From Zea mays (lineage: Eukaryota > Streptophyta > Magnoliopsida > Poales > Poaceae), in assembly GCF_902167145.1 (NCBI RefSeq), contig NC_050104.1, positions 105,163,849-105,227,848 of the forward strand: a stretch of DNA of 64,000 bases, written 5' to 3'. Positions 1 to 11,266 of this stretch are shown one piece after another (within the stretch, counting starts at the first letter, position 1; every line of letters begins with the position of its first letter). Both the position numbers and the translations under genes were made by a program. Below the pieces are notes generated by a model that saw only the letters and a list, made by a program, of their open reading frames with translations, was not told the DNA's origin and searched no databases.

Positions 1-191
1 TGCAATTGATTAGTGTTTTGCTTATTGTTCTTCAAGTATTCAATCTCCGTAGTTGTCTTTCATACATTGTTTACTTATTGACACTAGTAAATTTATTCCT
101 CTTGTTGTATTGATTAAATTTACTTAGTATTGTTGTTTTTAGTCAAAACCGTCTATTCACCCCCCCTCTAGCCGGTGTCCTAGATCCTACA
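1..191 (+). mobile_element. 3' end of a copia-type LTR entering from the left edge
   Basis: The first 191 bases end in a C-rich stretch followed by CTAGCCGGTGTCCTAGATCCTACA. This resembles the 3' ends of Sirevirus-type LTRs elsewhere in the window (TTCACCCCCCTCTAGGCGACTTTCA). At base 192 the sequence switches abruptly to the reverse-strand transposase reading frame. I infer a 3' LTR or solo LTR of a plus-strand copia element that truncates the CACTA transposase. Its 5' part and target duplication lie outside the window, so family and completeness cannot be checked. Confidence 0.45.
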
Positions 192-3100
192 AACTCTCCA
201 TCATATGTGTCCGGGTCTAAGTTGTAATCTTCATCGTTAGGAACAGGTAACCTCCCGTGCGGTGATACCTTATACACAACATCCCAACCCTTAAGATGTT
301 CTTTCGTTTGGCACGCATATGGGAGATAATACACTTGTGTGGCCTGTTGGGCCACGATATAGACATCGTCTCCTGGTAAGGTGGAATCTTGTCGATTTCG
401 ACTATCCCAAGATTAGAATGTGTCTGTCTCGTCACTTGAGGGTCAAACCAATGACATTTGAATATCACTGGAGTAAGAGGTTTGGAACCATAAAAATTGA
501 GCTCATATATTTCTTCGATTCGTCCAAAATAATCGACATTGTCAAGGCCGAGCATAAAGACTCTAGAACACGTTGTTTTCCGATTGGGCCGACTTTTGTC
601 TTAGTTTGTTGTGCGAAAACGGTATCCATTGACGTCATACCCAGAATATTTCTTGACCCTATAAGCAAAGTCGTTGGCTACTTGTCTCAACTCGGCTTTC
701 ATAGACAGATCTCTTTGGCCCTGCAAGTATTCGCAAGTTAAAAGATGCTAAATTGAGTTCAAAGACGTATCTCTTTTACAAACTAAGCATGTACCTTACG
801 TTTGAACCAGGAAATGAAATCGGACAACCCATTTCTCGCACCCTTTCTAAGAAGAGTGTCATATTCCTGTGGAGTGGGGTCCCTTGATCGACGCTAGAAT
901 TCATGAAGAAATTGTTCCATGTATGGCGTCACCTCTTCAAGGTTGGTCAATACATATAGCATGATATGCCGCCACTCTTCATGTGTCAGGGTCTTGGTGG
1001 TCGAGCCACTTGCGCTTCTGAGTTGGCCTCGAAATATGCTAAGGCTCGATTCATTGTCACCATCATTGTAACGAGGGGGTGGATTATGCACGCTCGACAG
1101 TTTGTCACCATAATAAGTTGTTGTGAAGTTTGAGACCTCCTCTAGAATGTATGCCTCTATAATGGAAGCCTCGATTTTGCATTTATTTCTACATTTCTTT
1201 CGAATAGTCTTTAGACATCTCTCGATTGGATAGCACCAACGTCCCTGCACGGGCCCCCTATTCATGCCTCATAGGGGAGATGAAGAATCAAATGCTGCAT
1301 TGGATTGAAGAAGTCGGGTGGAAATATCTTCTCAAGCTTACATAGTAACACGAGTGCCAATCTTTCCAAGTCTGCAACCACAGTCCGAGATAACTCTTTT
1401 GCACAAAGCTAACGGAAGAAATAGCTCAACTCTGAAAGCGCTAGCTAGACATGCTCAGGGACATAGCCTCGAACCATCGCAGGAAGAATCCGTTCAATCC
1501 ATATGTGGAAGTCATGACTCTTCATCCCTAAGACTCGCATAGTAGATAAGTTCACCCCCTACTCAGGTTAGCTGCATACCCATCAGGGAACATCAACATC
1601 TTGATCCACTGAAGTACTTCCTTCCTCTGGGCCCTGCTTAGGACGAAATCGGCCTTAGGCCTTCTCCACGTCTTTCCGCCACTTGGCAGCTTCATCTCTA
1701 GGTGTGGTCTATCACATAACGCTGCCAGATCCACTCTTGCCTTCACGTTATCCTTTGACTTATCAGGAATGTCCATAATTGTTGCCCATAGTGCCTCGAC
1801 AACATTCTTTTCAGTGTGCATCACGTCAATGTTGTGTGGAAGGAGCAGGTCGTCAAAATAGGGGAGCCGAGTCAAGCCAGACTTATGTGTCCACATATGT
1901 TGCTCACCATATCCCACAAAACCACCTTCTGTATTGGCCATGAGCCCATCTATCTGTTGACGAATTTTGGCACCAGTCATCGTTGCAGGTGGGCGGTCTG
2001 TCACTACGACACCTTTCGTAAAGTTCTTGATGTCTAGGCGGAATGGATGGTCAGGAGGGAGAAATTGTCGATGTTTATCGAAGGATGAATATTTGCCACC
2101 CTTTTTCAACCAAATGAACCTGAGAGCTTACTTGCAAACTGGGTATGGGAACTTATCGTGAACACACCAGGCGCAGAATAGCCCATACGTCGATAAGTCA
2201 TGCATGGAGTACTGGTACCAAATATGCATTCTGAAGTTTGTCTTCGTAGCTCGATCATACGTCCATACCCCTTCCTCCTAGGCACGTACCAATTCATTGA
2301 TCAAAGGCTCCATGTACACGCCCATTTTATTCCCCGGGTGTCCGGGAATTATCAACGACACGAATATATTCTGCCTTTGAAAGCACACACCAGGGGGGAG
2401 ATTGATTGGGATAACAAACACGGGCCAACATGTGTACGGGGCAGCGCTCATTCCATAGGGACTGAACCCATCTGTGGCCAACGCTACACGTACATTACGA
2501 GCCTCTTCGGCTTTCTCACGATGAATGGAATCAAAGTGTTTCCATGCTTCACCATCGGATGCGTGCACCATCTTGTCAGGATTGTATTGTTTTCCATTTT
2601 TGTGCCATGTCATCTGTTACGCGGATTCCTCTGTCATGTACAGACGCTGGATCCTCGGTATGAACGGAAGGTGTCGTAGGATTGTCAAGGGGATGTCGAG
2701 CTGCCTCTTCTGTCCATCACCAGAGTCTACCTCCATGAACCTAGACGATTTACACTTGGGACAGTACTTTGCCTCCGCGTATTCTTTCCTAAATAGCACG
2801 CAGCCTTTCAGACAAGCATGAATCTGCTCATACGTCATCTTGAGTATACGAAGGAGTTTCTGTGCCTCGTACATGCTCTTTGGCAGAACGTGATCATCCG
2901 GAAGCAGGCTCCCAATAACCGTCAACAAGCCATCGAATGCGTCTCTACTCATGTTGTACTGCGACTTGAACGCCATTACATGCCCAATGGCATCCAGTTG
3001 AGAAACCTTTGTCTGGCCGTGAAGGGGCTTCTGTGCCGCGTCGAACATGTCGTAGAACGTCTTTGCAGTCGGCTCTGGCTCGTCATCCATACATCCTCCC

Positions 3101-3450
3101 ATGTACTGTGCCTCCTGATAGTCGTTCAACATATCCGCTACCCCCGCATCCGTGTCATAATCCTCGACACGTTGTCTCAGCACCTCCTCTCTCGTACGGT
3201 GCGCTTCACCATGAAATATCCACCGAGTATAGTCTGGCATAAATCCATTCTTCCAAATATGTTCTACCATGGCCTTCTTTGGTTTTCTTTTCCGGTTGGC
3301 ACATTTGCTGCACGGGCATGGGACTAGACTCGATCCTTTAGCAGCTTCGCCATATGCCCGTTCCACGAAATTATCGGTCTTTCTAATCCATTCAGTGATG
3401 ACCTCGTTCCTTCCTCGACGGCCCGTGTACATCCACTCACGGTCCTCCAT
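192..3450 (-). pseudogene. CACTA (En/Spm-type) transposase, TNPD/TNP2-like, broken
   Basis: The minus strand from ATG 3448-3450 encodes the domain order of plant CACTA transposases. First comes a Transposase-associated N-terminal domain with a CPCSKC cysteine motif (about 3350-3050). A Transposase_21/TNP2 core follows (about 2700-1550), then a DUF4218-type block starting GPVQGRW (1265-894) and a DUF4216-type block with GRIEEIYELNF (about 740-192). The protein would cut and join the element ends. It is inactive: there are in-frame stops at 2617-2619 (AAA to TAA), 2278-2280 (TGG to TAG) and near 2125, a frameshift near 1556, and further shifts in the DUF4216 part. The 3' end is lost where an LTR joins at 191/192. 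No TNPA-like partner gene is seen. The family identity is firm from motif order. Confidence 0.88.
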
Positions 3451-3829
3451 CCTCTAACAGAAGCCTAGCAACAGAAAATTTCGACAGCACCTCCCCTGCA
3501 CGGGGAGGTTTCGAAATCCTGCAAATAAAACTATCAGCACGATGATTGACATCACACATAATTCAACGGCACGATGGCCGACAATCACATCTATATATAT
3601 TCAATCTATCAGAGATAACACAACAAATTCTCAACGAGACTATAATCTAACTTACATGATTTACATCCTATCATTCACAAATTTACATAATTTACATTAT
3701 TTACATCCTATCATTCACAAATTTACATGATTTACATTATTTACATCCTATCATCTAATCAATAATAAATACAAAGTGACACGTAATAAATATAAAACTA
3801 AATCATGAACAAATTCATACCTAGTGGAG
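3451..3829. repeat. AT-rich CACTA leader with 40-bp tandem repeat
   Basis: This AT-rich stretch lies upstream of the transposase start. It contains a 40-bp tandem unit (TTTACATCCTATCATTCACA...) starting at 3660, 3700 and 3740, 2.4 copies in all. No coding potential is visible. It probably belongs to the transposase promoter or leader. Confidence 0.6.
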
Positions 3830-4175
3830 ATCGTCGGGGTCGGGCGTGGGTCGCGTGGGGCGGCGGTTGGGCCGCGCGGGTCGGGGCGGTCCCGGCGGCG
3901 GTGGTGCGCGTGGTGGTGCCGACAGGGAGGCGGGGCGTGGGGAGGCGGGCGCGGTGGTGGTGGGCGCGACGGTGGTGGGCGCGGGGGTGGCCGGGCGCGG
4001 GGAGGTGCGGCGGCAGCGGCAGCGGGCGCGGGGAGGTCGGGCGGTGGTGGGCACGGCGATGGTGGGCGTGGAAGTGGCCGGGCGCGGGGAGGCGCGGCGG
4101 GGAGGCGCGTCGCTGGCGGCGGGTGAGACCGGGCGGGGAGGCGGCGGCGGTGAGTGTGGTGAGTGAGAGTAAAAG
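3830..4175. other. Extremely GC-rich block upstream of transposase
   Basis: A G-rich plus strand (C-rich on the element strand) runs through this block, made of short GGCGCGGGGAGG-type repeats. It is open in most frames, but the translations are low-complexity Arg/Gly/Pro/Ala and are explained by composition. It most likely is the CpG-rich first exon or leader of the CACTA transposase transcript. Confidence 0.5.
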
Positions 4176-4204
4176 AGGAGAAGGAGAGGCTGCGGACGGT
4201 AAAG

Positions 4205-4440
4205 TGTCGCTTCTTTGTCGAGTGCCCGCGATCTGGCACTCGACAAAGATTTTTTAAAAATTTAAAAATATACTTTGCCGAGTGCCTACGATCCGACACT
4301 CGGCAAAGTCCTCTTTGCCGAGTGTCGCCCTGGGGACACTCGACAAAGATTATTTCCCTATACTTTGCCGAGTGCCACCCAGTTCACACTCGGCAAAGGC
4401 TTTTTTGCCGAGTGTCATCTCTGGACACTCGGCAAAGTAC
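4205..4440. repeat. CACTA subterminal repeats, inner block
   Basis: At least eight copies in both orientations of a core close to TTTGCCGAGTGYC (reverse GRCACTCGGCAAAG) occur here, often as head-to-head palindromes. In En/Spm-type elements subterminal repeats are transposase-binding sites. The same motif fills 29815-30105. Confidence 0.8.
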
Positions 4441-5153
4441 ATTTTTATTTTTTTATTTTTCCAACCAAACTTTTTGTGGTATGTTCCTACACTATGTAGA
4501 CCTACATGTACCATTTTGGGACAATTAAAAAAGTGTTTTCTATAGCTAGTAGATTTACTTCGTTTATTTGAATTTCTTCGGAAAATTCACATTTGAACTG
4601 CAAGTCACTCGAAACTTGGAAAACCGTGCATGCAAACATAATATCCATGCTATTTAGCATAAGTTACGACCGACTTCAGGAGCGGACCGGAAACTTCGAG
4701 CACCATGCTCACTCAACATGGCTGTGAACTTGCCATCCAGTTGTTTAAAATTTTTATAAAACACAAACAAACTCAGAAAATCATGAAACTTGTCCACGTG
4801 TCATGATACCATATGTAGAGGCTGTGATAAAAATTTTAGAATATTTGGAGAAAGTTGTGAGACACTATGTATAGAAACCTAAGAGAACTACACATGAAAT
4901 CATAGAGTTTCAATGTGGATCTCTTAGGTTTCTACACATAGTGCATCACATTTTTCTTGAAATTTTTTCAAATTTTTATCACAGCCTCTACATATGATAT
5001 CATGACACGTGGACAAGTTTCATGATTTTCTAACTTTGTTTGTGTTTTATACAATTTTTAAACATGTGAATGGCAAGTTCACGGCCATGTTTAGTGAGCA
5101 TGTTGCTCGAAGTTTCCGGTCCGATCCTGGAATCGGTCGTAACTTATGCTAAG
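4440..5153. repeat. Long inverted repeat inside the CACTA element
   Basis: The left arm (about 4440-4870) is repeated in reverse complement by a right arm that starts near 4935, runs to 5153 and resumes at 29594-29810 after the Sirevirus insertion. Matching blocks include CACGTGTCATGATACCATATG against its complement near 4985, and TAACTTATGCTAA against TTAGCATAAGTTA. By eye the arms agree at roughly 85-90 percent over about 400 bp, with a short centre near 4870-4935. The function is unknown; it would form a large foldback. Confidence 0.8.
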
Positions 5154-6277
5154 TGAAAGGGAAATAGGCTTACACCTTTTCCTAATTGATTTGGTGGTTG
5201 AATTGCCCAACACAAATAATTGGACTAACTAGTTTGCTCTAGTCTATATGTTTTTACAGGTGCCAAAGGTTCACAATAAACCAATAAAAAGACCAAGAAA
5301 TGGTTCAAACAAAGAGAGCAAAAGACAACCGAAGTGTGCCCTGGTCTGGCGCACCGGACTGTCCGGTGTGCCACCGGACAGTGTCCGGTGCACCAGGGAA
5401 CCTAACTCGAAACTCCTTACCTTCGGGAATTCTGGGAGCCACTCCGCTATAATTCACCGGACTGTCTGGTGTAGCACCGAACTGTTCGGTGTGCCAGCGG
5501 AGCAATGGCTACTTCGCGCCAACGGTCGTCTGTAGAGAGCAGTTAATGCGCTACAGTGCGCGCAGAAGTCAGAGCAGAGCCAGAAGGCGCACCGGACAGT
5601 CTACATGACCTGTCCGGTGCACCACCGGACTGTCCGGTGGCCCAGAAGACAGAAGCTTCAACGGTCGAACCCTAACGGTCGGGTGACGTGGCTGGCGCAC
5701 CGGACTGTCCGGTGTGCCATGCGACAACAGCCTCCACCAACGACTCATTTGGTGGTTAGGGCTATAAATACCCCCAACCACCCACCATTCATTGCATCCA
5801 AGTTTTCAGCCTTCAAACACCTTACAAGAGCTATAACATTCAATACAAGACACAACCAAAGAGATCAAATCCTTAGTCCAAAGATCATTCCAATCAAATA
5901 GTGACTCGTGAGAGAGAGACTTGTGTTCATTTGAGCTCTTGCGCTTGGATTGCTTTTCTTCTTCCTTCTTTCTTGATTCCAACTCAATTGTAACCAAGGC
6001 AAGAGACACCAATTGTGTGGTGGTCCTTGTGGGGATTTAGTGTCCCGTTTGATTGAGAAGAGAAGCTCACTCGGTCTAAGTGACCGTTTGAGAGAGGGAA
6101 AGGGTTGAAAGAGACCCGGTCTTTGTGACCACCTCAACGGGGAGTAGGTTTGCAAGAACCGAACCTCGGTAAAACAAATCACTGTGTCACACTCTTCATT
6201 TGCTTGTGATTTGTTTTCGCCCTCTCTTTCGGACTCGGTTTTATTTCTAACGTTAACCCCGACTTGTAGTTGTGCTT
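5154..6277 (+). repeat. Sirevirus 5' LTR, first part
   Basis: This part matches the 3' LTR 28385-29588 along its length. A TATA box (GCTATAAATA) sits at 5761-5770. The LTR is interrupted at 6277/6278 by the gypsy element, and its last 53 bases are at 18312-18364. Its total length of about 1.18 kb is close to the 1204 bp of the 3' LTR. Confidence 0.92.
5352..5714. promoter_or_regulatory. Palindromes CACCGGACTGTCCGGTG in the Sirevirus LTR
   Basis: Exact 17-bp copies lie at 5352-5368, 5623-5639 and 5698-5714, with degenerate copies between, all upstream of the TATA box. Conserved palindromes in this position are a known feature of Sirevirus LTRs and are thought to be cis-regulatory. The 3' LTR has exact copies at 28584-28600 and 28687-28703. 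Confidence 0.8.
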
Positions 6278-7957
6278 TGTCGGGGACCATAATTAGGGGT
6301 ACCCTCAAGACGCCTAATTCTCAGCTGGTAACCCCCATCAGCATAAAGCTGCAAAGGCCTGATGGGCACGATTAAGTCAGGGATCAGTCCACACGAGTGA
6401 CTCGATCACGCTTCACCCGAGCCTAGCCTCGGCCGAAGGCAGCCGACCTCGAGAGACTTCCGTCTCGCCCGAGGCCCCCTTTTTATGGCGGACACATCAC
6501 CGGCTCGCCCAAGGCCTTGGCTTCGCTCAGAAGCAACCTTGACTAAATCACCACACCGACTGACCAAATTGCAGGGCATTTAACGCAAAGGTGGCCTGAC
6601 ACCTCTATCCTGACACGCGCCCCCGGCAGAGCCGAGGTGACCGCCGTCACTCCACCGCTCCACTGGCCAGTCTGACAGAAGGACAGCGCCGCCTGCGCCA
6701 CTCCGACTGCAGTGCCACTCGACAGAGTGAGTCTGACAGGCAATCAGGCCTTGCCAAAGGCGCCACGGCGAACTCCACTCCGCCCGACCCCAGGGCTCGG
6801 ACTCGGGCTAAGACCCGGAAGACGGCGAACTCCGCTCCGCCCGACCCCAGGGCTCGGACTCGGGCTAAGACCCGGAAGACGGCAAACTCCGCTCCGCCCG
6901 ACCCCAGGGCTCGGACTCGGGCTAAGACCCGGAAGACGACGAACTCCGCTCCGCCCGACCCCAGGGCTCGGACTCGGGCTAAGACCCGGAAGACGGCGAA
7001 CTCCGCTCCGCCCGACCCCAGGGCTCGGACTCGGGCTAAGACCCGGAAGACGGCGAACTCCGCTCCGCCCGACCCCAGGGCTCGGACTCGGGCTAAGACC
7101 CGGAAGACGACGAAACTCCGCCTCGCCCGACCCCAGGGCTCGGACTCCGCCCTGGCCTCGGCCGAACGACTTCCGCCTCGCCCGACCCCTTGGCTCGGGC
7201 TCGGCCACGGCAACAGAAGGCAGACTCAACCTCGGCTTCGGAGGAAACCCCACGTCGCCCTGCCTAGAGCACAGACCGCCACGTCAACAGGAGACGCCAT
7301 CATCATCCTACCCCGAATCGACTCGGGTCACGGAGAACAAGACCGGCGTCTCGTCCGGTCAGCTCCGCCAGAGGGGCAGTGATGGCGCTCCACAAGCTCT
7401 ATGACGACGGCGGCCCCCAGCTCTCTTACGGAAGCAGGACAACATCAGCAGGGACTCGACCGCTCCAACAGCTGTCCCTCCATCAGGCTCCGCCGCACCT
7501 CCGACAGCCACGACATCACGCCAGCAGGATGCCCAGATCTCTCCGGCTGCCACATTGGCATGTACCTAGGGCGCTAGCTCTCCCTCCGCTAGACACGTAG
7601 CACTCTGCTACATCCCCATTGTACACCTGGATCCTCTCCTTACGACTATAAAAGGAAGGACCAGGGCCTTCTCAGAGAGGGTTGGCCGCGCGGGACCGAG
7701 GACGGGACAGACGCTCTCTTGGGGCCGCTCGCTTCCCTCACCCGCGTGGACGCTTGTAACCCCCCTACTGCAAGCGCACCCGACCTGGGCGCGGGACGAA
7801 CACGAAGGCCGCGGGACTTCCACCTCTCTCACGCTCGGCTCCGGCCGCCTCGCCTCTCCCCCCTCCGCGCTCGCCCACGCGCTCGACCCATCTGGGCTGG
7901 GGCACGCAGCACACTCACTCGTCGGCTTAGGGACCCCCCTGTCCCGAAACGCCGACA
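6278..7957 (+). repeat. Gypsy element 1, 5' LTR (1680 bp)
   Basis: It starts TGTCGGGGACC and ends CGCCGACA. A TATA box (CTATAAAAGG) is at 7646-7655. An array of six 57-bp units occupies 6766-7107. The long Arg/Pro/Gly-Leu-rich reading frames across this array arise from the repeat and are not genes. Confidence 0.92.
6766..7107. repeat. 57-bp tandem array, six copies (5' LTR)
   Basis: The unit begins CGGCGAACTCCGCTCCGCCC and ends CCCGGAAGA. Six units of exactly 57 bp make 342 bp. Because 57 is a multiple of three, all six frames stay open through the array. The 3' LTR has seven copies. Confidence 0.95.
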
Positions 7958-7959
7958 GT

Positions 7960-7977
7960 TGGCGCGCCAGGTAGGGG
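7960..7977 (+). promoter_or_regulatory. Primer-binding site of gypsy element 1
   Basis: TGGCGCGCCAGGTAGGGG begins two bases after the LTR end. The same site, with one change (TGGCGCGCTAGG), follows the 5' LTR of the second element at 45479. The matching tRNA was not identified from the sequence. Confidence 0.7.
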
Positions 7978-8017
7978 CCTGCTGCGTGCTGACGAACAGC
8001 TCCCCGTCAAGCTCCAG

Positions 8018-11000
8018 ATGGGCAGTCTCCAGCAACCTCTCCGGCCCGGGACGGTGCTTCGTTTCGGGACTCTCGAGTTCATGTCCTTCGACGGCAGCTA
8101 CGACATGACACTTCTTCCACCGCCGCGCGACTACGACAATGGCGGCCGACAACCCGCCCGCCGGCGGCGGAATCGACGACGTCTTCCCCGCTTGGTGGAA
8201 GAGCAATATTCGGGCTCGCTCCGTTCTCTCCCCCGCCAACGGAGGAGGAGGCGGAGCCGTCAAGGCCAGACGGGAGGCCGCGCTTCGACGGCCGTCGAGC
8301 GAATCGACGCCCCCGACGCCCCGACGGAAGGCACGCCGGACGTCGACCTCGCGTTCGAGACGGAGGCGAGCGCCGTCCCCCCGCGGCACGCTGACCCCGA
8401 GCAAGAAGACGACGCCGGCGCGCTCGCGGAAAGCCTGCAGGACGTCGCCCTCGAGCCAGAGATGACGGCGCAACCAGTCCCCGATGTGACTACGTCGCTC
8501 CTCGTCAACCAAAAGGTAACGACTAACTCCCATCTTGCGTCATTTCAACTCGGCCTCAACCCGCCAAACGACCTCGTTTTGGCGGGCGCTCTCATTGAGG
8601 CGAGTGCAACCCCACTGAGGTTCTATATGCGGTCGCCTTGGGACCGACTGACGGACGTCTCGACCTACGGGCCCTCTGGGTCCGAGGAAGATGACGATCC
8701 CAGCATCGGTTGGGATTTCTCCGGACTTGGCAACCCCAGTGCCGTGCGGGACTTCATGACCGCATGTGACTACTGTCTATCCGACTGTTCCGACGGAAGC
8801 CGCAGCCTTGGCGACGAGAGCTGCGGCCCAAGCCGCGAATGTTTCCACATCGAGCTAGGGGATCCCACCGAAGGCAACCATCTTGGCATGCCGGAGGATG
8901 GTGATCTCCCTAGGCCGGTGCCTCGCGCCGACATCCCACGGGGGCTAGCTGTGGTCCCCGCTCCGGCGGGGGGTTACGACCCACAACTCGAGCAAGTCCG
9001 CGAGGCGCAGGCCAGGCTCAACGAGGGAACAGGAGCGCTTGAGCCGATCCGTCGGGACGTCGGACAGGCATGGGTGGGCCAACCCCTGCCCGGAGAAATA
9101 CGTCATCTGCCCCAAGGTCTCCAGCACCGCGTCGCCAACGACGTCAGGATCAGGCCGCCGCCCGCATCCAGCGGGATCGGTCAGAACCTGGCAACCGCAG
9201 CAATGCTCATCCGCGCGATGCCGGAGCCGTCAACCACCGAGGGTCGGCGGATCCAGGGAGAACTCAAGAATCTCCTGGAAGGCGCCGCGGCCCGGCGGGC
9301 CGAGAGCACTGCATCCCGAAGGCAAGGATATCCCTCGGAACCTCATGCCGCGACTTCCCGATTCATGCGGGAAGCCTCGGTCTACACCGGGCGCACGCGC
9401 AACACCGCGCCTGCGGCCCCAGGCCACCTCGGCAACGAGCACCATCGACGCGACCGTCGGGCTCACCTCGACGAAAGGGTGCGCCGAGGCTACCACCCCA
9501 GGCGTGGGGGACGCTACGACAGCAGGGAGGATCGGAGTCCTTCGCCCGAACCACCCGGTCCGCAGGCTTTCAGTCGGGCCATCCGACGGGCGCCATTCCC
9601 GACCCGGTTCCGACCCCCGACTACTATCACAAAGTACTCGGGGGAAACGAGACCGGAACTGTGGCTCGCGGACTACCGCCTTGCCTGCCAACTGGGTGGA
9701 ACGGACGACGACAACCTCATCATCCGCAACCTCCCCCTGTTCCTCTCCGACACTGCTCGCGCCTGGTTGGAGCACCTGCCTCCGGGGCAGATTTCCAACT
9801 GGGACGACTTGGTCCAAGCCTTCGCTGGCAATTTCCAGGGCACATACGTGCGCCCCGGGAATTCCTGGGACCTTCGAAGCTGCCGGCAACAGCCGGGGGA
9901 GTCGCTCCGGGACTACATCCGGCGATTCTCGAAGCAGCGCACCGAGCTGCCCAACATCACCGACTCGGATGTCATCGGCGCGTTCCTCGCCGGCACCACT
10001 TGCCGCGACCTGGTGAGCAAGCTGGGTCACAAAACCCCCACCAGGGCGAGCGAGCTGATGGACATCGCCACCAAGTTCGCCTCTGGCCAGGAGGCGGTCG
10101 AGGCTATCTTCCGAAAGGACAAGCAGCCCCAGGGCCGCCCATCGGAAGAAGCCCCCGAGGCGTCTGCTCCGCGCGGCGCCAAGAAGAAAGGCAAGAAGAA
10201 GTCGCAATCGAAACGCGACGCCGCCGACGCGGACCTTGTCGCCGCCGCCGAGTATAAGAACCCTCGGAAGCCCCCCGGAGGTGCAAACCTCTTCGACAAG
10301 ATGCTCAAGGAGCCGTGCCCCTACCATCAGGGGCCCGTCAAGCACACCCTCGAGGAGTGCGTTATGCTTCGGCGTCATTTCCACAGGGCCGGGCCACCCG
10401 CCGAGGGTGGCAGGGCCCACGACGACGACAAGAACGAAGATCACCCAGCAGTGGGGTTCCCCGAGGTCCGCGACTGCTTCATGATCTATGGAGGGCATGC
10501 GGCGAATACCTCGGCTCGGCACCGCAAGCAAGAGCGCCGGGAGGTCTGCTCGGTGAAGGTGGCGGCGCCAGTCTACCTAGACTGGTCCGACAAGCCCATC
10601 ACTTTCGACCGGGCCGACCACCCCGACCATGTGCCGAGCCCGGGGAAATACCCGCTCGTCGTCGACCCCGTTGTCGGCAATGTCAGGCTCACCAAGGTCC
10701 TGATGGACGGGGGCAGCTGCCTCAACATCATCTACGCCGAGACCCTCAAGCTTCTGCGCGTCGATCCGTCCTCCGTCCGAGCAGGCGCTGCGCCCTTCCA
10801 CGGGATCATCCCTGGCAAGCGCGTCCAGCCCCTCGGGCGACTCGACCTCCCAGTCTGCTTCGGGACACCCTCCAACTTCCGAAGGGAGACCCTGACGTTC
10901 GAAGTGGTCGGGTTCCGAGGAACCTACCACGCCGTGCTAGGGAGGCCATGCTACGCGAAGTTCATGGCCGTCCCCAACTACACCTACCTGAAGCTCAAGA

Positions 11001-11266
11001 TGCCGGGCCCCAACGGGGTCATCACTGTCGGCCCCACGTACAAACACGCGTTCGAATGCGACGTGGAGTGCATGGAGTACGCCGAGGCCCTCGCCGAGTC
11101 CGAGGCCCTCATCGCCGACCTGGAGAACCTCTCCAAGGAGGTCCCAGACGTGAAGCGCCATGCCGGCAACTTCGAGCCAGCGGAGACGGTCAAGGCCGTC
11201 CCCCTCGACCCCAGTGGCGACACCACCAAGCAGATCCGGATCGGTTCCGGGCTCGACCCCAAATAG
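8018..11266 (+). CDS. Gag-protease polyprotein of gypsy element 1 (1082 aa)
   Basis: This is a single open frame from ATG 8018 to TAG 11264-11266. It has a long, poorly conserved N-terminal half and a retrotransposon gag domain at about residues 530-660 (WLADYRLACQLGG, ARAWLEHLPP, LRDYIRRFSKQR). A Lys-rich stretch follows near 710-725, then a C-x2-H-x5-H-x4-C putative metal site near 767 and an aspartic protease with active site MDGGSCLNII (Asp 897). Gag packages element RNA in particles and the protease cleaves the polyprotein. The stop lies in frame just before the pol start codons and is conserved in the second element, so pol was probably reached by readthrough. The start is the first ATG, 60 bp after the LTR, shared with element 2. 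It is intact here, which fits a recent insertion. Confidence 0.9.
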   Translation: MGSLQQPLRPGTVLRFGTLEFMSFDGSYDMTLLPPPRDYDNGGRQPARRRRNRRRLPRLVEEQYSGSLRSLPRQRRRRRSRQGQTGGRASTAVERIDAPDAPTEGTPDVDLAFETEASAVPPRHADPEQEDDAGALAESLQDVALEPEMTAQPVPDVTTSLLVNQKVTTNSHLASFQLGLNPPNDLVLAGALIEASATPLRFYMRSPWDRLTDVSTYGPSGSEEDDDPSIGWDFSGLGNPSAVRDFMTACDYCLSDCSDGSRSLGDESCGPSRECFHIELGDPTEGNHLGMPEDGDLPRPVPRADIPRGLAVVPAPAGGYDPQLEQVREAQARLNEGTGALEPIRRDVGQAWVGQPLPGEIRHLPQGLQHRVANDVRIRPPPASSGIGQNLATAAMLIRAMPEPSTTEGRRIQGELKNLLEGAAARRAESTASRRQGYPSEPHAATSRFMREASVYTGRTRNTAPAAPGHLGNEHHRRDRRAHLDERVRRGYHPRRGGRYDSREDRSPSPEPPGPQAFSRAIRRAPFPTRFRPPTTITKYSGETRPELWLADYRLACQLGGTDDDNLIIRNLPLFLSDTARAWLEHLPPGQISNWDDLVQAFAGNFQGTYVRPGNSWDLRSCRQQPGESLRDYIRRFSKQRTELPNITDSDVIGAFLAGTTCRDLVSKLGHKTPTRASELMDIATKFASGQEAVEAIFRKDKQPQGRPSEEAPEASAPRGAKKKGKKKSQSKRDAADADLVAAAEYKNPRKPPGGANLFDKMLKEPCPYHQGPVKHTLEECVMLRRHFHRAGPPAEGGRAHDDDKNEDHPAVGFPEVRDCFMIYGGHAANTSARHRKQERREVCSVKVAAPVYLDWSDKPITFDRADHPDHVPSPGKYPLVVDPVVGNVRLTKVLMDGGSCLNIIYAETLKLLRVDPSSVRAGAAPFHGIIPGKRVQPLGRLDLPVCFGTPSNFRRETLTFEVVGFRGTYHAVLGRPCYAKFMAVPNYTYLKLKMPGPNGVITVGPTYKHAFECDVECMEYAEALAESEALIADLENLSKEVPDVKRHAGNFEPAETVKAVPLDPSGDTTKQIRIGSGLDPK

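Noticed and set aside
3805..4257. Several overlapping Gly/Arg/Trp or Pro/Ala-rich ORFs upstream of the CACTA transposase
   Set aside because: Extreme GC composition opens most frames here and no domain or conserved start is visible.
4205..4440. Regularly spaced GCCGAGTG repeats as a CRISPR-like array
   Set aside because: Copies are palindromic, unevenly spaced, in both orientations, and end in a CACTA terminus. The sequence is plant nuclear DNA.
6647..7404. Arg/Pro/Leu-rich ORFs of up to 230 codons on both strands of the gypsy LTR (also 16939-17753)
   Set aside because: They are produced by the 57-bp tandem array, whose length is a multiple of three, and contain only the repeated 19-residue unit.
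9230..10531. 433-codon minus-strand ORF opposite gag-pro of gypsy element 1
   Set aside because: It mirrors the GC-rich gag-pro codons. A similar antisense frame appears opposite the gag-pro of element 2, and it shows no domain of its own.
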